A stretch of 62,632 nt of DNA from contig JAKSUQ010000011.1 in the NCBI GenBank assembly GCA_024408855.1, positions 1 through 62,632 of the forward strand, read 5' to 3'. The stretch comes from a bacterium. GTDB taxonomy: Bacteria > Cyanobacteriota > Vampirovibrionia > Gastranaerophilales > Gastranaerophilaceae. The position numbers were made by a program, and so were the translations under genes. Shown here one piece after another: positions 36,980-45,657 of this stretch. The number at the start of each line of letters is the position of its first letter. Within the stretch, counting starts at the first letter, position 1. Below the pieces are notes generated by a model. That model had not been told where the DNA came from, searched no databases, and saw only the letters and a program-made list of their open reading frames with translations.

Positions 36980-37585
36980 TTAATCGCTGTCCTTGTCATA
37001 CATGTACATATAATACAATAAATTCTGTCTGTGATTTTCTGTTATTGTGGAATAACGTACTGTATATTCATTATCATAAACCGAATCTTTTTCGGTAATT
37101 ATTCCTCTAAAGTTTATTGTACCATAATCTGATGGTAAATGTAACTTAAATTCAAGCGTATCATTCAAATTAAAACTATTTGAACCGGAATCAATTTTAA
37201 GAAATTCCGCAGATATTTCAATCGTTTTAAGATTTAAAGTACCATCATTAATTTTAACTTCGATATTTTCCGTAGCATTCACCAACGGCAATTCATTGTT
37301 TGCGGTAAATTTTACCGAATTATAATCCAATTCAATCGAAAAAACATCCTCTAACGGAGAGCTAATTACTATTGTATTAAAATCGACAGTACCATTTTTA
37401 GAAAATGCTTTAGCTGTTAAATTACATCCGGTTTGTAAAAAATTAATATAACGCATAAAATATTGCGGAAGATTCAAAATAAGTCGATCATCACTTACTT
37501 CCTCAATAGTACAAAACATTTCCACAAGTTTTGTATCTTTTATAAAATTTAACGCCACTCTCTGATTGTTGCTAAATAAATCCAT
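36980..37585 (-). CDS. PilZ-like protein (flagellar-brake YcgR type, tentative)
   Basis: From ATG 37585 the protein has 201 residues. Its two beta-rich halves recall YcgR: an N-terminal part with 'LVEMFCTIEEVSDDRLILNLP' and a C-terminal PilZ-like part with NFRGIITEKDSVYDNEYTVRY. The c-di-GMP motifs RxxxR and D/NxSxxG are not clear, so c-di-GMP binding is uncertain. ATG 37585 fits a -10 box exactly 6 nt upstream. The 63 nt before it would overlap the AsmA gene. No SD is present. Confidence 0.65.
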   Translation of the reverse strand: MDLFSNNQRVALNFIKDTKLVEMFCTIEEVSDDRLILNLPQYFMRYINFLQTGCNLTAKAFSKNGTVDFNTIVISSPLEDVFSIELDYNSVKFTANNELPLVNATENIEVKINDGTLNLKTIEISAEFLKIDSGSNSFNLNDTLEFKLHLPSDYGTINFRGIITEKDSVYDNEYTVRYSTITENHRQNLLYYMYMYDKDSD

Positions 37586-37591
37586 ATTCAC

Positions 37592-37620
37592 ATTATATCT
37601 AAGAATATAAAAAAACTCAA
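37592..37620 (-). promoter_or_regulatory. Sigma-70 promoter, leaderless start
   Basis: On the minus strand: TTGAGT (37620-37615), 17-nt spacer, TATAAT (37597-37592), then GTGAAT and the ATG at 37585. It lies in the 40-nt gap after the AsmA-like gene. Confidence 0.65.
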
Positions 37621-37625
37621 TAAAA

Positions 37626-40600
37626 TCAATATGGTAAATCTTCCACAAATGCCGGTATCTTTGTATCCGTCATAGGAACTTCTTTTTGTTTTAAAGATTT
37701 TTGCGAATATGATATCCAGTTAAAACTAACAACTGAAGAAGTTTTATCCACTATTCCGTTTATAACTGAACGAAATTCTTTTGTATTTTTAATAGGCAAT
37801 TGAGGTATTTTTTCATAATCTTCATATGAAATATCATATTTATTCTCATCACCTGTAAGCATAATCATAAGTTTATTTATTGAAAAATCACCAAATGCAC
37901 CGAGTCCGCTTATAACTTCATCCGATAACCTGCCAAGGACAACTAATTTAGCATAATCACTATCAGTATAATACTGTCCTTTTATAAATAGTGCCATTAG
38001 AGGTCCTTGAGATTGTAAGAATTTTATATTGGCAACGCCGTTAGCTATTGAAATATCCCCTCGTAAATATTTGAATAATCCTGTATCTTTTAGTGAAATA
38101 GCTTTTAAAACGACACTCAAGGAAGTACGAAGCATATTATCCGCTACTATATTTTGTGCATATAATAAATGTTCCAATTTGCCTAATGTTGCCATTCGAC
38201 CATTTTTGGCAATAAATTTAATATCACCATTTAAGGATTTTTTAGTTAACAAATTACCTGTAACATTAGCATCAAAATCTAATGTCCCGCTTACACTGTC
38301 ATTTTTTGCCATAACTATATTGAATATAGGAGCAGCACTAACTCCTCTCGCCATTATAGAGGTAGTATAAGTTTCATTTCCGGCATTATATTCAAGCATT
38401 CCGTTTAATTTACCGTTAAATAACTCTGCCGTTAAGTTTTTCATTTTTATAATATTATCTTTTAATGAAAAATTCCCGGAAGCAGCTGTTAAATATATTG
38501 GCGAATTATATATATTTGCAAGTATTTTTTCAGAATAAAATTTACCATCCTGCACACAAACCGGATGAGATTCATTCAATAAAGCATCATTGTACATTAA
38601 AATAGTGTCTGTATTTATATATTTTGCCTTAATATTTAAATTTTTAATATTTACACTTTTTTCAAAGTTTGTATCAACAACGGCATTTACTCCGAACGAT
38701 GACTCTGCAAGTTTTACTAATGGTGTGCTTATGCTGATTGTATTTTTATTAAAATCTATCAAAGTATTTTGTGCTGATAATTGTGCTGATTGATTAAGAA
38801 TGTTTTGAACCTGTAATTGTCCTACAATTTCTGGAGTTTTTAACTTACCGTTCACAAAAACATCACCTTTAAGTTGTATAAGAGACTCAAACAAGTTTAA
38901 GTTCAACTGTTGAGGGGTAAAAATTCTTATATTTTTAAACTGTGGTGAGGATAAATTTTCTACAACACCTGTTATTACAAATTTCTTCATTCCTTTTAAA
39001 TTTGTTTTAAAATTATCAGAAAATTTTCCGCTAAAACTTACAACTGACAGATCTTCGATTTTTAATGCATTATTTTCAAATTTAGAAAGTATATTTAAAA
39101 CTGACGGTTCATCAAAAACCGTAGCTTGCTCCAGCAATATTTGTGCATTAATATTTTGTGCGGATTTATTTCCTGAAATGTTTGCCTTTAGCGGATATCT
39201 TACTGACTTGGCAGCCAACTGTTCGATATCGACCGAATTAACAAAACCATTAAATTTCAATAGAAAAGAGGTGTCATTGTTGTAATAATTTGATACTTCA
39301 CCCGTTGCCGTAAGTTTTGAATTTGGCATAAATATGTTCGTTTCAGGAATTTTTAAACTGTCATTATTGATAACAAGCCTTAAAGACGGAATTTTTATTA
39401 ATTTCGCATAAGGTGTTTTACAAATCAAATTACTTATATATGCAGTATTGTTTTTATTCGTATCAATCTTAAGCGATTCAACTGAAAGATAGTTTTTATT
39501 ATTTTCTACAATCAAATTATCAATTTTTAAATTTTCTTTGTGAACAAGATTTTTAACAGTACCTGTTATATTCGCAACAAGTGAAGCCACTCCGCTTTTT
39601 ACACCATAAGATGCCGGAAGAATATATTTCAAATCAATTTTATCCATTAGAATTTCAATATTTACATTTTTATCAATTTTCCCTTTTGCCATAATTGGCT
39701 CTTCATTAACATAACCGATTGCGTTCGTTATATTTACAACATTATTGGAAAAATCAATATTTGAATTAATCTTATTTATATTGATATTGTTTGCATGAAC
39801 TCCGGCATTAGTTATTTTTAGATAACCACTCGATTTTATTTTATTCAAATCGCCTTTCAAATTGAACTTAGCACTCATACTGCCGCTAATATTATCTATA
39901 CTTTTCAATTTTGAAAAATCTGTAAATATTTTTAATTTATTATACAAATCTTCAATAGCTATCTCATCAGTTCTAACCTTTATATCCAACATCGGTTTAC
40001 TTGTATTTTTTACCATACCTTCAATGTAAACTTTTTTGTCTTCATTTGTATAAATATTCGAAAGAACGCCTGCCTTATCCCCTAATAAAGTCAAATATAT
40101 AAAGCTCTTTGGTGTTTTACCCGTAGCATCAAGTACAGAAATATTGTCGATATTCAAAAATCCTGATGTTTGAATTACATTATTATCGGAATATAATTTT
40201 AAATCCGCTATAATGTCTGAGTGAAAATCTAATTCTTTTATATGTTCAGCAAATTTAATAAGCTCAATTTTACGGTTTAATTGTTTTATATCCAATTTCG
40301 GCGTTATTAACAAATCATAGTTTATATAATGTTTGTTGTTTATGCTAAAATCACCTTTTGTACTGACTTTTAAACTGTTAAAATTAACAATTTTGGTCAA
40401 AGAAAATTCGCTACCTTCTAATTTATATGTATCATGGGTAATTTTATCTAAATAACTATATTCAAAATTATTAATACATATATTGGGTAAATCGGATATA
40501 TCTCTGTTATTAATTCTTTCAAATAAATTATCTAACTCTTTATCATCAGAGTTTAATCTTATTATTAATTTATCAGATTTTAAAATTTTCGGAGCGATTT

Positions 40601-40889
40601 TTTTCTTAAAAATTGCACTTAGCGGAACATAAAATTTCACATTATTAAATTGTGCTATTTTTTTTCCGTCAGGGTACATAACATGCATTACCGGAGCCTT
40701 TATTTTTAACATCGGTCCTATTCGTAAAATCAGTTTATCAATATGAACATCTAATCCGTAATCTTCAACAAACTGTTTCTCCACTAACGGAATTGACTTT
40801 GATATGTTAATCGGCACAAAACAAGCTGTTATGAAAGATACAACTATAACTACAAATACAATAATATAATTCTTATACTTAATCATCAT
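37626..40889 (-). CDS. AsmA/TamB-like envelope protein
   Basis: The 1087-residue protein has one N-terminal membrane anchor (about 8-25) followed by about 1000 residues of beta-strand repeats and a C-terminal AsmA-like domain (about 870-1010, with KNGRMATLGKLEHLL). AsmA/YhdP/TamB-type proteins form long grooves that move phospholipid between inner and outer membrane, which implies an outer membrane here. It starts 2 nt after the ABC ATPase gene. The last 50 residues are a charged tail. Confidence 0.85.
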   Translation of the reverse strand: MMIKYKNYIIVFVVIVVSFITACFVPINISKSIPLVEKQFVEDYGLDVHIDKLILRIGPMLKIKAPVMHVMYPDGKKIAQFNNVKFYVPLSAIFKKKIAPKILKSDKLIIRLNSDDKELDNLFERINNRDISDLPNICINNFEYSYLDKITHDTYKLEGSEFSLTKIVNFNSLKVSTKGDFSINNKHYINYDLLITPKLDIKQLNRKIELIKFAEHIKELDFHSDIIADLKLYSDNNVIQTSGFLNIDNISVLDATGKTPKSFIYLTLLGDKAGVLSNIYTNEDKKVYIEGMVKNTSKPMLDIKVRTDEIAIEDLYNKLKIFTDFSKLKSIDNISGSMSAKFNLKGDLNKIKSSGYLKITNAGVHANNININKINSNIDFSNNVVNITNAIGYVNEEPIMAKGKIDKNVNIEILMDKIDLKYILPASYGVKSGVASLVANITGTVKNLVHKENLKIDNLIVENNKNYLSVESLKIDTNKNNTAYISNLICKTPYAKLIKIPSLRLVINNDSLKIPETNIFMPNSKLTATGEVSNYYNNDTSFLLKFNGFVNSVDIEQLAAKSVRYPLKANISGNKSAQNINAQILLEQATVFDEPSVLNILSKFENNALKIEDLSVVSFSGKFSDNFKTNLKGMKKFVITGVVENLSSPQFKNIRIFTPQQLNLNLFESLIQLKGDVFVNGKLKTPEIVGQLQVQNILNQSAQLSAQNTLIDFNKNTISISTPLVKLAESSFGVNAVVDTNFEKSVNIKNLNIKAKYINTDTILMYNDALLNESHPVCVQDGKFYSEKILANIYNSPIYLTAASGNFSLKDNIIKMKNLTAELFNGKLNGMLEYNAGNETYTTSIMARGVSAAPIFNIVMAKNDSVSGTLDFDANVTGNLLTKKSLNGDIKFIAKNGRMATLGKLEHLLYAQNIVADNMLRTSLSVVLKAISLKDTGLFKYLRGDISIANGVANIKFLQSQGPLMALFIKGQYYTDSDYAKLVVLGRLSDEVISGLGAFGDFSINKLMIMLTGDENKYDISYEDYEKIPQLPIKNTKEFRSVINGIVDKTSSVVSFNWISYSQKSLKQKEVPMTDTKIPAFVEDLPY

Positions 40890-40891
40890 TA

Positions 40892-41944
40892 TTATACGTA
40901 AAGTAGATTGTTTTGAGTTTCAACATCAAAGAAATACATATTACTCAAAGACATTCTCAATACGATATCCTCCCCATATTTATAATCCAAAGGTACTCTT
41001 GCAGAACATTTTGAACCGTTCAAATCACAATATACTATTTTTTCTCCGCCCACAAGCTCCACAATATCAACCTTTGACCTAATTTCTATATCACCGTCTA
41101 ACATTTTTTCCGGTCTAATACCAATAATAATACTGTCATTGGCATTTTTTTGCATAACATTATCCGGTAATTTAACATTTATTCCATTTACATTTACGCA
41201 TCCGTCTGTTATCTTTGAATCAATAAAATTCATTTGACCGATAAAACCTGCAACAAACTTATTTTTAGGACAATTATATATTTCATTAGGTGTAGCAACC
41301 TGTTGAATTATTCCTTTGTCCAAAACAACTATTCTATCCCCCATGGTAAGGGCTTCTGTTTGATCATGAGTTACATATATAAAAGTTGTTTTTAAATTAC
41401 GGTGTAGCCTCTTTATTTCTGCTCTCATGTGAACTCTCAGATTTGCATCCAAATTTGACAATGGTTCATCCATTAAAAACACTTTAGGATTACGGACAAT
41501 TGCACGACCAAGTGCTACTCTTTGTCTTTGACCGCCTGAAAGTTGTTTAGGTCTTCGATCCAATAAGTCATCCAGATTTAAAATTTTTGCAGCTTCTTTT
41601 ACTTTTTTATCAATTTCAGTTTTGTCAAATTTACGCATTTTTAACCCGAATGCAATATTATCATAGACACTCATATGCGGATACAGTGCATAGCTTTGAA
41701 AAACAAAAGCGATGTCTCTATTTTTGGGATGAACATCATTTACGATCTTATCATCAATAAGTATTTCACCGGATGTAATATCCTCAAGACCTGAAATCAG
41801 TCTTAATATAGTTGACTTACCGCATCCGGATGAACCAACAAGAACAATAAATTCTTTATCTTTGATTTCAAGGTTAATCCCATTAATAATGTTACTTTTA
41901 CCGTTATAGCTTTTTATTAAATTTTTTAAAACTACATTACTCAA
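40892..41944 (-). CDS. ABC transporter ATPase, MalK/UgpC type
   Basis: The 350-residue protein has Walker A GSSGCGKST, Q-loop FQSYALYPHMSVYDNI, signature LSGGQRQRVALGRA and Walker B VFLMDEPLSNLD, followed by a C-terminal OB-fold regulatory domain (about 235-350), as in MalK, MsmX and UgpC. Such ATPases energise carbohydrate importers, and one can serve several permeases. No permease or binding-protein gene lies nearby. Confidence 0.94.
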   Translation of the reverse strand: MSNVVLKNLIKSYNGKSNIINGINLEIKDKEFIVLVGSSGCGKSTILRLISGLEDITSGEILIDDKIVNDVHPKNRDIAFVFQSYALYPHMSVYDNIAFGLKMRKFDKTEIDKKVKEAAKILNLDDLLDRRPKQLSGGQRQRVALGRAIVRNPKVFLMDEPLSNLDANLRVHMRAEIKRLHRNLKTTFIYVTHDQTEALTMGDRIVVLDKGIIQQVATPNEIYNCPKNKFVAGFIGQMNFIDSKITDGCVNVNGINVKLPDNVMQKNANDSIIIGIRPEKMLDGDIEIRSKVDIVELVGGEKIVYCDLNGSKCSARVPLDYKYGEDIVLRMSLSNMYFFDVETQNNLLYV

Positions 41945-41968
41945 TTTGTTAATCCTTATTTAACTCTT

Positions 41969-43066
41969 TTAATCACGCTTTGGCTGCGGAATTATAATAT
42001 TGAAAGTTGTATTTGTAAGAATTTTTGATTCAATCCAAATCTGCCCTTTCAAAGCGCTGACATAATTTTTAACTCCGGCAAGTGCGATAGCTCTTAACAA
42101 ATTTTTTCTGTTAGGTGTATCAACTATTCTGTATGGGTCAAACATTGATTCCAATTCCGACTCAGAAAGCAAGAACGTTGAACTCATAATTGATATCATT
42201 ATATAGTCTGATGGTTGCACCCCTCTTACATGAAGTAACTCTACAGACGGCACCGAAACGTGAATTGAAACATCGCCCATATCAACGGCTTTAAGAATAA
42301 CTTCCAAAATACTTTGTAAGACTTTCTTTAAAATAGTTTCATCAGTTACAATTGTACTTTTTAAGCCTTCTTCCGCAGAAATATTCCATTTTAAATTTTT
42401 ACCCGTGTATAACTGTTCATTATATCGAACTATGTAATTTATCGCATTTAAAATTTCAAATGTTTTAAACTCAATATTACTCAATCCTAATTCTGTTCCT
42501 GAAAGTTCTAATAGCTTGTCCATAAAATACATTAAATCAGTTGAGTTCTTCTTTATAATTTTTATGTATTTTTCTTGCTGTTCAGAAACTCCACCGCCCA
42601 ATCCGTCCGACATAGCCTGAGAAAAACCGACTATTGATTGTAATGGTGATTTAATATCGTTCATTAATTTGATTAAAAATAGATTTTTATCTTTGCTTGC
42701 TGATGGATTTTCAGTAGTATTACTATTTCCGCACACCATATTCTTGTCGGGAACATCTCTCAAATCGAGCACATATCCTTCTTCTATCTCTTTTACAGTC
42801 ATATTAAAGTAAATTTCAGAGTCTGCTAATTTAGTTATTACCTGTTTTTCATAAACAATTGCATTAGAAATCATATTTAGTGCATTCTCTATAAAACCTG
42901 ATATATGAGAAGTCAGTAAGTGCATTTTTGAAGTATTAAACAATTCAGCAGCCTTATCATTCGCCCATTGGATTTTTCCGTCTTTAGAACAAAAAACTAC
43001 TCCGTCCGGCAAGGCTTTATCAACATCAATAGCAGTCGATTTAAACAAAACTTTTTTAAAATCCAT
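41969..43066 (-). CDS. Degenerate histidine-kinase-like protein with PAS domain
   Basis: The 365-residue protein has a PAS domain (about 15-105), a linker, and a HisKA-like region NDIKSPLQSIVGFSQAMSDG. At the site of the phospho-accepting His (normally HELRTPL) there is Asn136, from an AAC codon that I checked. The ATP-binding region lacks the N-box Asn residues (VLQSILEVILKAV) and the glycine motifs are not clear. It is therefore probably a pseudokinase, a sensor or scaffold. No response regulator gene adjoins. It leads the minus-strand run with the ABC ATPase and AsmA genes. Confidence 0.85.
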   Translation of the reverse strand: MDFKKVLFKSTAIDVDKALPDGVVFCSKDGKIQWANDKAAELFNTSKMHLLTSHISGFIENALNMISNAIVYEKQVITKLADSEIYFNMTVKEIEEGYVLDLRDVPDKNMVCGNSNTTENPSASKDKNLFLIKLMNDIKSPLQSIVGFSQAMSDGLGGGVSEQQEKYIKIIKKNSTDLMYFMDKLLELSGTELGLSNIEFKTFEILNAINYIVRYNEQLYTGKNLKWNISAEEGLKSTIVTDETILKKVLQSILEVILKAVDMGDVSIHVSVPSVELLHVRGVQPSDYIMISIMSSTFLLSESELESMFDPYRIVDTPNRKNLLRAIALAGVKNYVSALKGQIWIESKILTNTTFNIIIPQPKRD

Positions 43067-43219
43067 ACATTATCATCCTTAAAAATATACCTCATAATTT
43101 TATCACAAACTTTAAATTAACAACAATTATTCATTGTTAAAATAAGCCAAAATTTTTAAATTAATTGTAAAAAAAGAGCAAATATTGTATTATCATAACA
43201 GAAGAAGGGATGAGAGAAT

Positions 43220-43936
43220 ATGGAATTTGTAAATTTTGATATTATGGTACGTATATTATCCGCAATAGGTTTTGGATTTTTATTAGGATTGGAAAGAGAA
43301 CTTACAAACAAATACGCAGGCTTAAGAACTCATATATTAGTTTGTTTGGGGGCATGTATTTTTACAATATTGTCTATATACGGTTTCCCGACATTTGCAA
43401 ATGGTGATAATGTAATTGTTCATCAAGCAACCGGTATCAGAGATACAGGTCGTGTTGCCGCACAAATTGTTACAGGTATTGGATTTATTGGCGCAGGTAC
43501 TGTCTTAAGAAATGGACCAATAATAGTCGGACTTACAACCGCTGCTACATTATGGATTAGTGCCGCAATCGGTATGACATGCGGAGTTGGAATGTACAAT
43601 CTTGGGTTGGTTGCAACTGTATTATCTGTTGCTGTACTTACACTTATAAGGATTTTCGAAAGAAAAGTAATTCCATCGAGAACTAAAAATATAAAAAGGT
43701 ACCGCTTTGTTTTGTACACAGATAATGATCTTTCAAGCAATATACACGACTTTGTTTCACAAAATGTAGATAATATTGAAGAATTTGCAGTAAAACAGCT
43801 AATTGAAAATCCTGGTAAAAGTAAAATATCTTTAACCTTTGAGCTTTCCAGCAATAAAACAATTAAAAATATCTATGATAGCGTTTCAAATATAGCAAAA
43901 CCATATTCTATAACATTACAGGAAATTAATGATTAA
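43220..43936 (+). CDS. MgtC/SapB family membrane protein
   Basis: The 238-residue protein has the MgtC core: GFLLGLERE, AGLRTHILVCLGA, RVAAQIVTGIGFIGAGTVL and LTTAATLWISAAIGMTCG, with about five membrane segments, and a soluble ACT-like C-terminal domain. MgtC proteins act in adaptation to low magnesium or acid, often by modulating F-ATP synthase. The ATG has AGAAGGGATG upstream. It overlaps the next gene by 8 nt. Confidence 0.93.
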   Translation: MEFVNFDIMVRILSAIGFGFLLGLERELTNKYAGLRTHILVCLGACIFTILSIYGFPTFANGDNVIVHQATGIRDTGRVAAQIVTGIGFIGAGTVLRNGPIIVGLTTAATLWISAAIGMTCGVGMYNLGLVATVLSVAVLTLIRIFERKVIPSRTKNIKRYRFVLYTDNDLSSNIHDFVSQNVDNIEEFAVKQLIENPGKSKISLTFELSSNKTIKNIYDSVSNIAKPYSITLQEIND

Positions 43937-45269
43937 AGAAAAAACAAAAATCAGCAAATATAATTATCAAAAAACTAAATCGCAAATATTACAAGAATAT
44001 TTGCGTACAGTCTTAGTTTCGATTTTTATCGCAATAGTTATTACATCTGCTCTTTCAATTCATGCCAGAAACGAAATGATTAAAAATTTATATGTTGATG
44101 CAAAAACTAAACAAACTTTAGACAAAGAACTGGCAATACGCCTTATTAATGAAAATGCTGACTTAATGGTTGATATGCAGAATAAAAATTATACTGTTTG
44201 CATGAATATCGGTAAAATATTTGAAACAGCTGGAGATTACAAAACTGCAGAGATGGCATACAGATTTGCAGCGGATAAGTCAAGACACGGGAAATACACG
44301 GTACACTACCGTCTCATATGCATGCTACTTGAACAGAATAAATTCAGTGAAGCTGATAAAGTTCTTAACAGCTTTACTGACCATCCGCAAAAAGAATTAC
44401 TAAAATTCAAAACTCGTTCATGTATCACAATCGGTGATAAATACTATTCAGCTGGAAAGTATATAAGTGCTGGGAAATACTTTGAAAAAGCAGAATTTTA
44501 TTACAATAAGTTTTCTAAGAAAGATAAAGTTATAACAGATTCAATTGATGAAAGAATTCGCAATGCTCACATTAAAACTGCAGATTATCTGGTACAAATA
44601 GGCAGGAACTCTGATGCAATAAAATTTCTAAAAAAAGTTGAAAAGAAATACCCTAAAGATTATAAGATACAGTATAAAATTGCACTTGTACTTTCCGATA
44701 ATAATCCTGAAGAAGCGGTTAAATATATTGAAAATTTGCTTGAAAAAGTTCCTCAAGAAGTTGATTACGGCTTTTATGGAACAACACTAATGAAAGCAGC
44801 TAATAATGCTGATTTAGATGGTCGTACGACACAAGCGAAATATTACAGATACAAAATTTGTTCAATTGATTTACTTCTGAACAATAAAGTTATTTACAAA
44901 AATGATATAGAAACAAATATTGTAAAACTTGAGGTTAAAAAACGTTTATTTACATATCCGATAAACATGGTACTAAATTTCTCTAATAATTCAAGTACAG
45001 ATATTAAAACATTACAAGGTGATTTCGTATTGAAAAAAAATAATAAACCCGTCGAAACTATCACAATGAAAATTGCGGATAAGTCAACACGAATTAATTC
45101 CGGCGGACAAATTTCACAAAATGTTAATATAAGATTTAAAAAAGCAATTTTTACAAAAAAAGAGCTAAGTAATTATACAATCAGTATCCTACTCTATAAA
45201 AATAAGAAGTTTAAAACGACCGTTGCAGAGATTGCTGTACCGCAAAAATCATATTACATTGATGAATAA
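43929..45269 (+). CDS. Membrane-anchored TPR protein with C-terminal beta domain
   Basis: The 446-residue protein has one membrane segment (about 27-48), TPR helices (about 80-290) and a C-terminal part rich in beta strands (about 310-446, with 'VKLEVKKRLFTYPINMVLNF'). The C-terminal domain would lie outside the cytoplasm. Its coupling to mgtC by an 8-nt overlap suggests a common job in the envelope. Function unknown. Confidence 0.82.
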   Translation: MIKEKTKISKYNYQKTKSQILQEYLRTVLVSIFIAIVITSALSIHARNEMIKNLYVDAKTKQTLDKELAIRLINENADLMVDMQNKNYTVCMNIGKIFETAGDYKTAEMAYRFAADKSRHGKYTVHYRLICMLLEQNKFSEADKVLNSFTDHPQKELLKFKTRSCITIGDKYYSAGKYISAGKYFEKAEFYYNKFSKKDKVITDSIDERIRNAHIKTADYLVQIGRNSDAIKFLKKVEKKYPKDYKIQYKIALVLSDNNPEEAVKYIENLLEKVPQEVDYGFYGTTLMKAANNADLDGRTTQAKYYRYKICSIDLLLNNKVIYKNDIETNIVKLEVKKRLFTYPINMVLNFSNNSSTDIKTLQGDFVLKKNNKPVETITMKIADKSTRINSGGQISQNVNIRFKKAIFTKKELSNYTISILLYKNKKFKTTVAEIAVPQKSYYIDE

Positions 45270-45271
45270 GC

Positions 45272-45299
45272 AAAAAAAAAGCTTCTCAAAAGGAGAAGC
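45272..45299 (-). terminator. Rho-independent terminator of small RNA
   Basis: Reading the minus strand, GCTTCTC (45299-45293) pairs with GAGAAGC (45287-45281), followed by nine T. The T run is only on the minus side, so it does not belong to the plus-strand gene ending at 45269. Confidence 0.85.
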
Positions 45300-45354
45300 G
45301 AAATTAGAAAATCAGGGATATTAAGGATAATAAGAAATCTGTTTTTACATCTTA
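45275..45354 (-). ncRNA. Candidate small RNA of about 80 nt
   Basis: A type B promoter (45359-45389) and a minus-strand terminator (45272-45299) bracket about 80 nt with no open frame: the first ATG is followed at once by TAA. The single-stranded part contains pyrimidine-rich stretches (TTATCCTTAATATCCCT) that could pair with Shine-Dalgarno sequences, and the terminator loop side has TCTCCTTTT, also anti-SD-like. It may act as an antisense regulator of mRNAs with AAGGAG sites. Ends are estimated. Confidence 0.6.
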
Positions 45355-45358
45355 CATA

Positions 45359-45389
45359 TATATAAAGTATATATGTTATTTTTAATTTC
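45359..45389 (-). promoter_or_regulatory. Type B promoter
   Basis: On the minus strand: GAAATT (45389-45384), 13-nt spacer, ATACTTTATATA (45370-45359), continuing identically with the promoter at 58574 through GTAAGATG. A TTTGTAACAA box lies 14 nt upstream of GAAATT. The remaining gap 45400-45657 holds a TATAAT at about 45616 that could serve the gene at 45658. Confidence 0.7.
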
Positions 45390-45657
45390 ATTTTAATTAA
45401 AAATTGTTACAAAAATTTACAATTCAACATGCTTGTTAGCACCTTCATTAAATCAATAAATATTCTAAAAATAAAAAAACAATCAATTATAACTACAAAT
45501 TAGTTTTTAAAACATTCCTAATAGTAAAAAAATAATCAAGTTTGTATCTTAACAATTTCTTTACATTATTGAAAAAATAGGCAATTTTAGAAGTTCATTG
45601 CTTTTAAATGTATGTAACTCTTGATATAATTAATGAGTTACATTAGAAGAACAGTGT

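Noticed and set aside
45270-45300. Hairpin as terminator of the plus-strand TPR gene at 43929
   Set aside because: T residues follow the stem only on the minus strand; plus-strand sequence after it is GAAATTAG.
45560-45640. Type B promoter before the gene at 45658 (GGCAATT near 45580)
   Set aside because: The box 13 nt downstream is GCTTTTAA and not ATACTT; a TATAAT near 45616 is a better -10.
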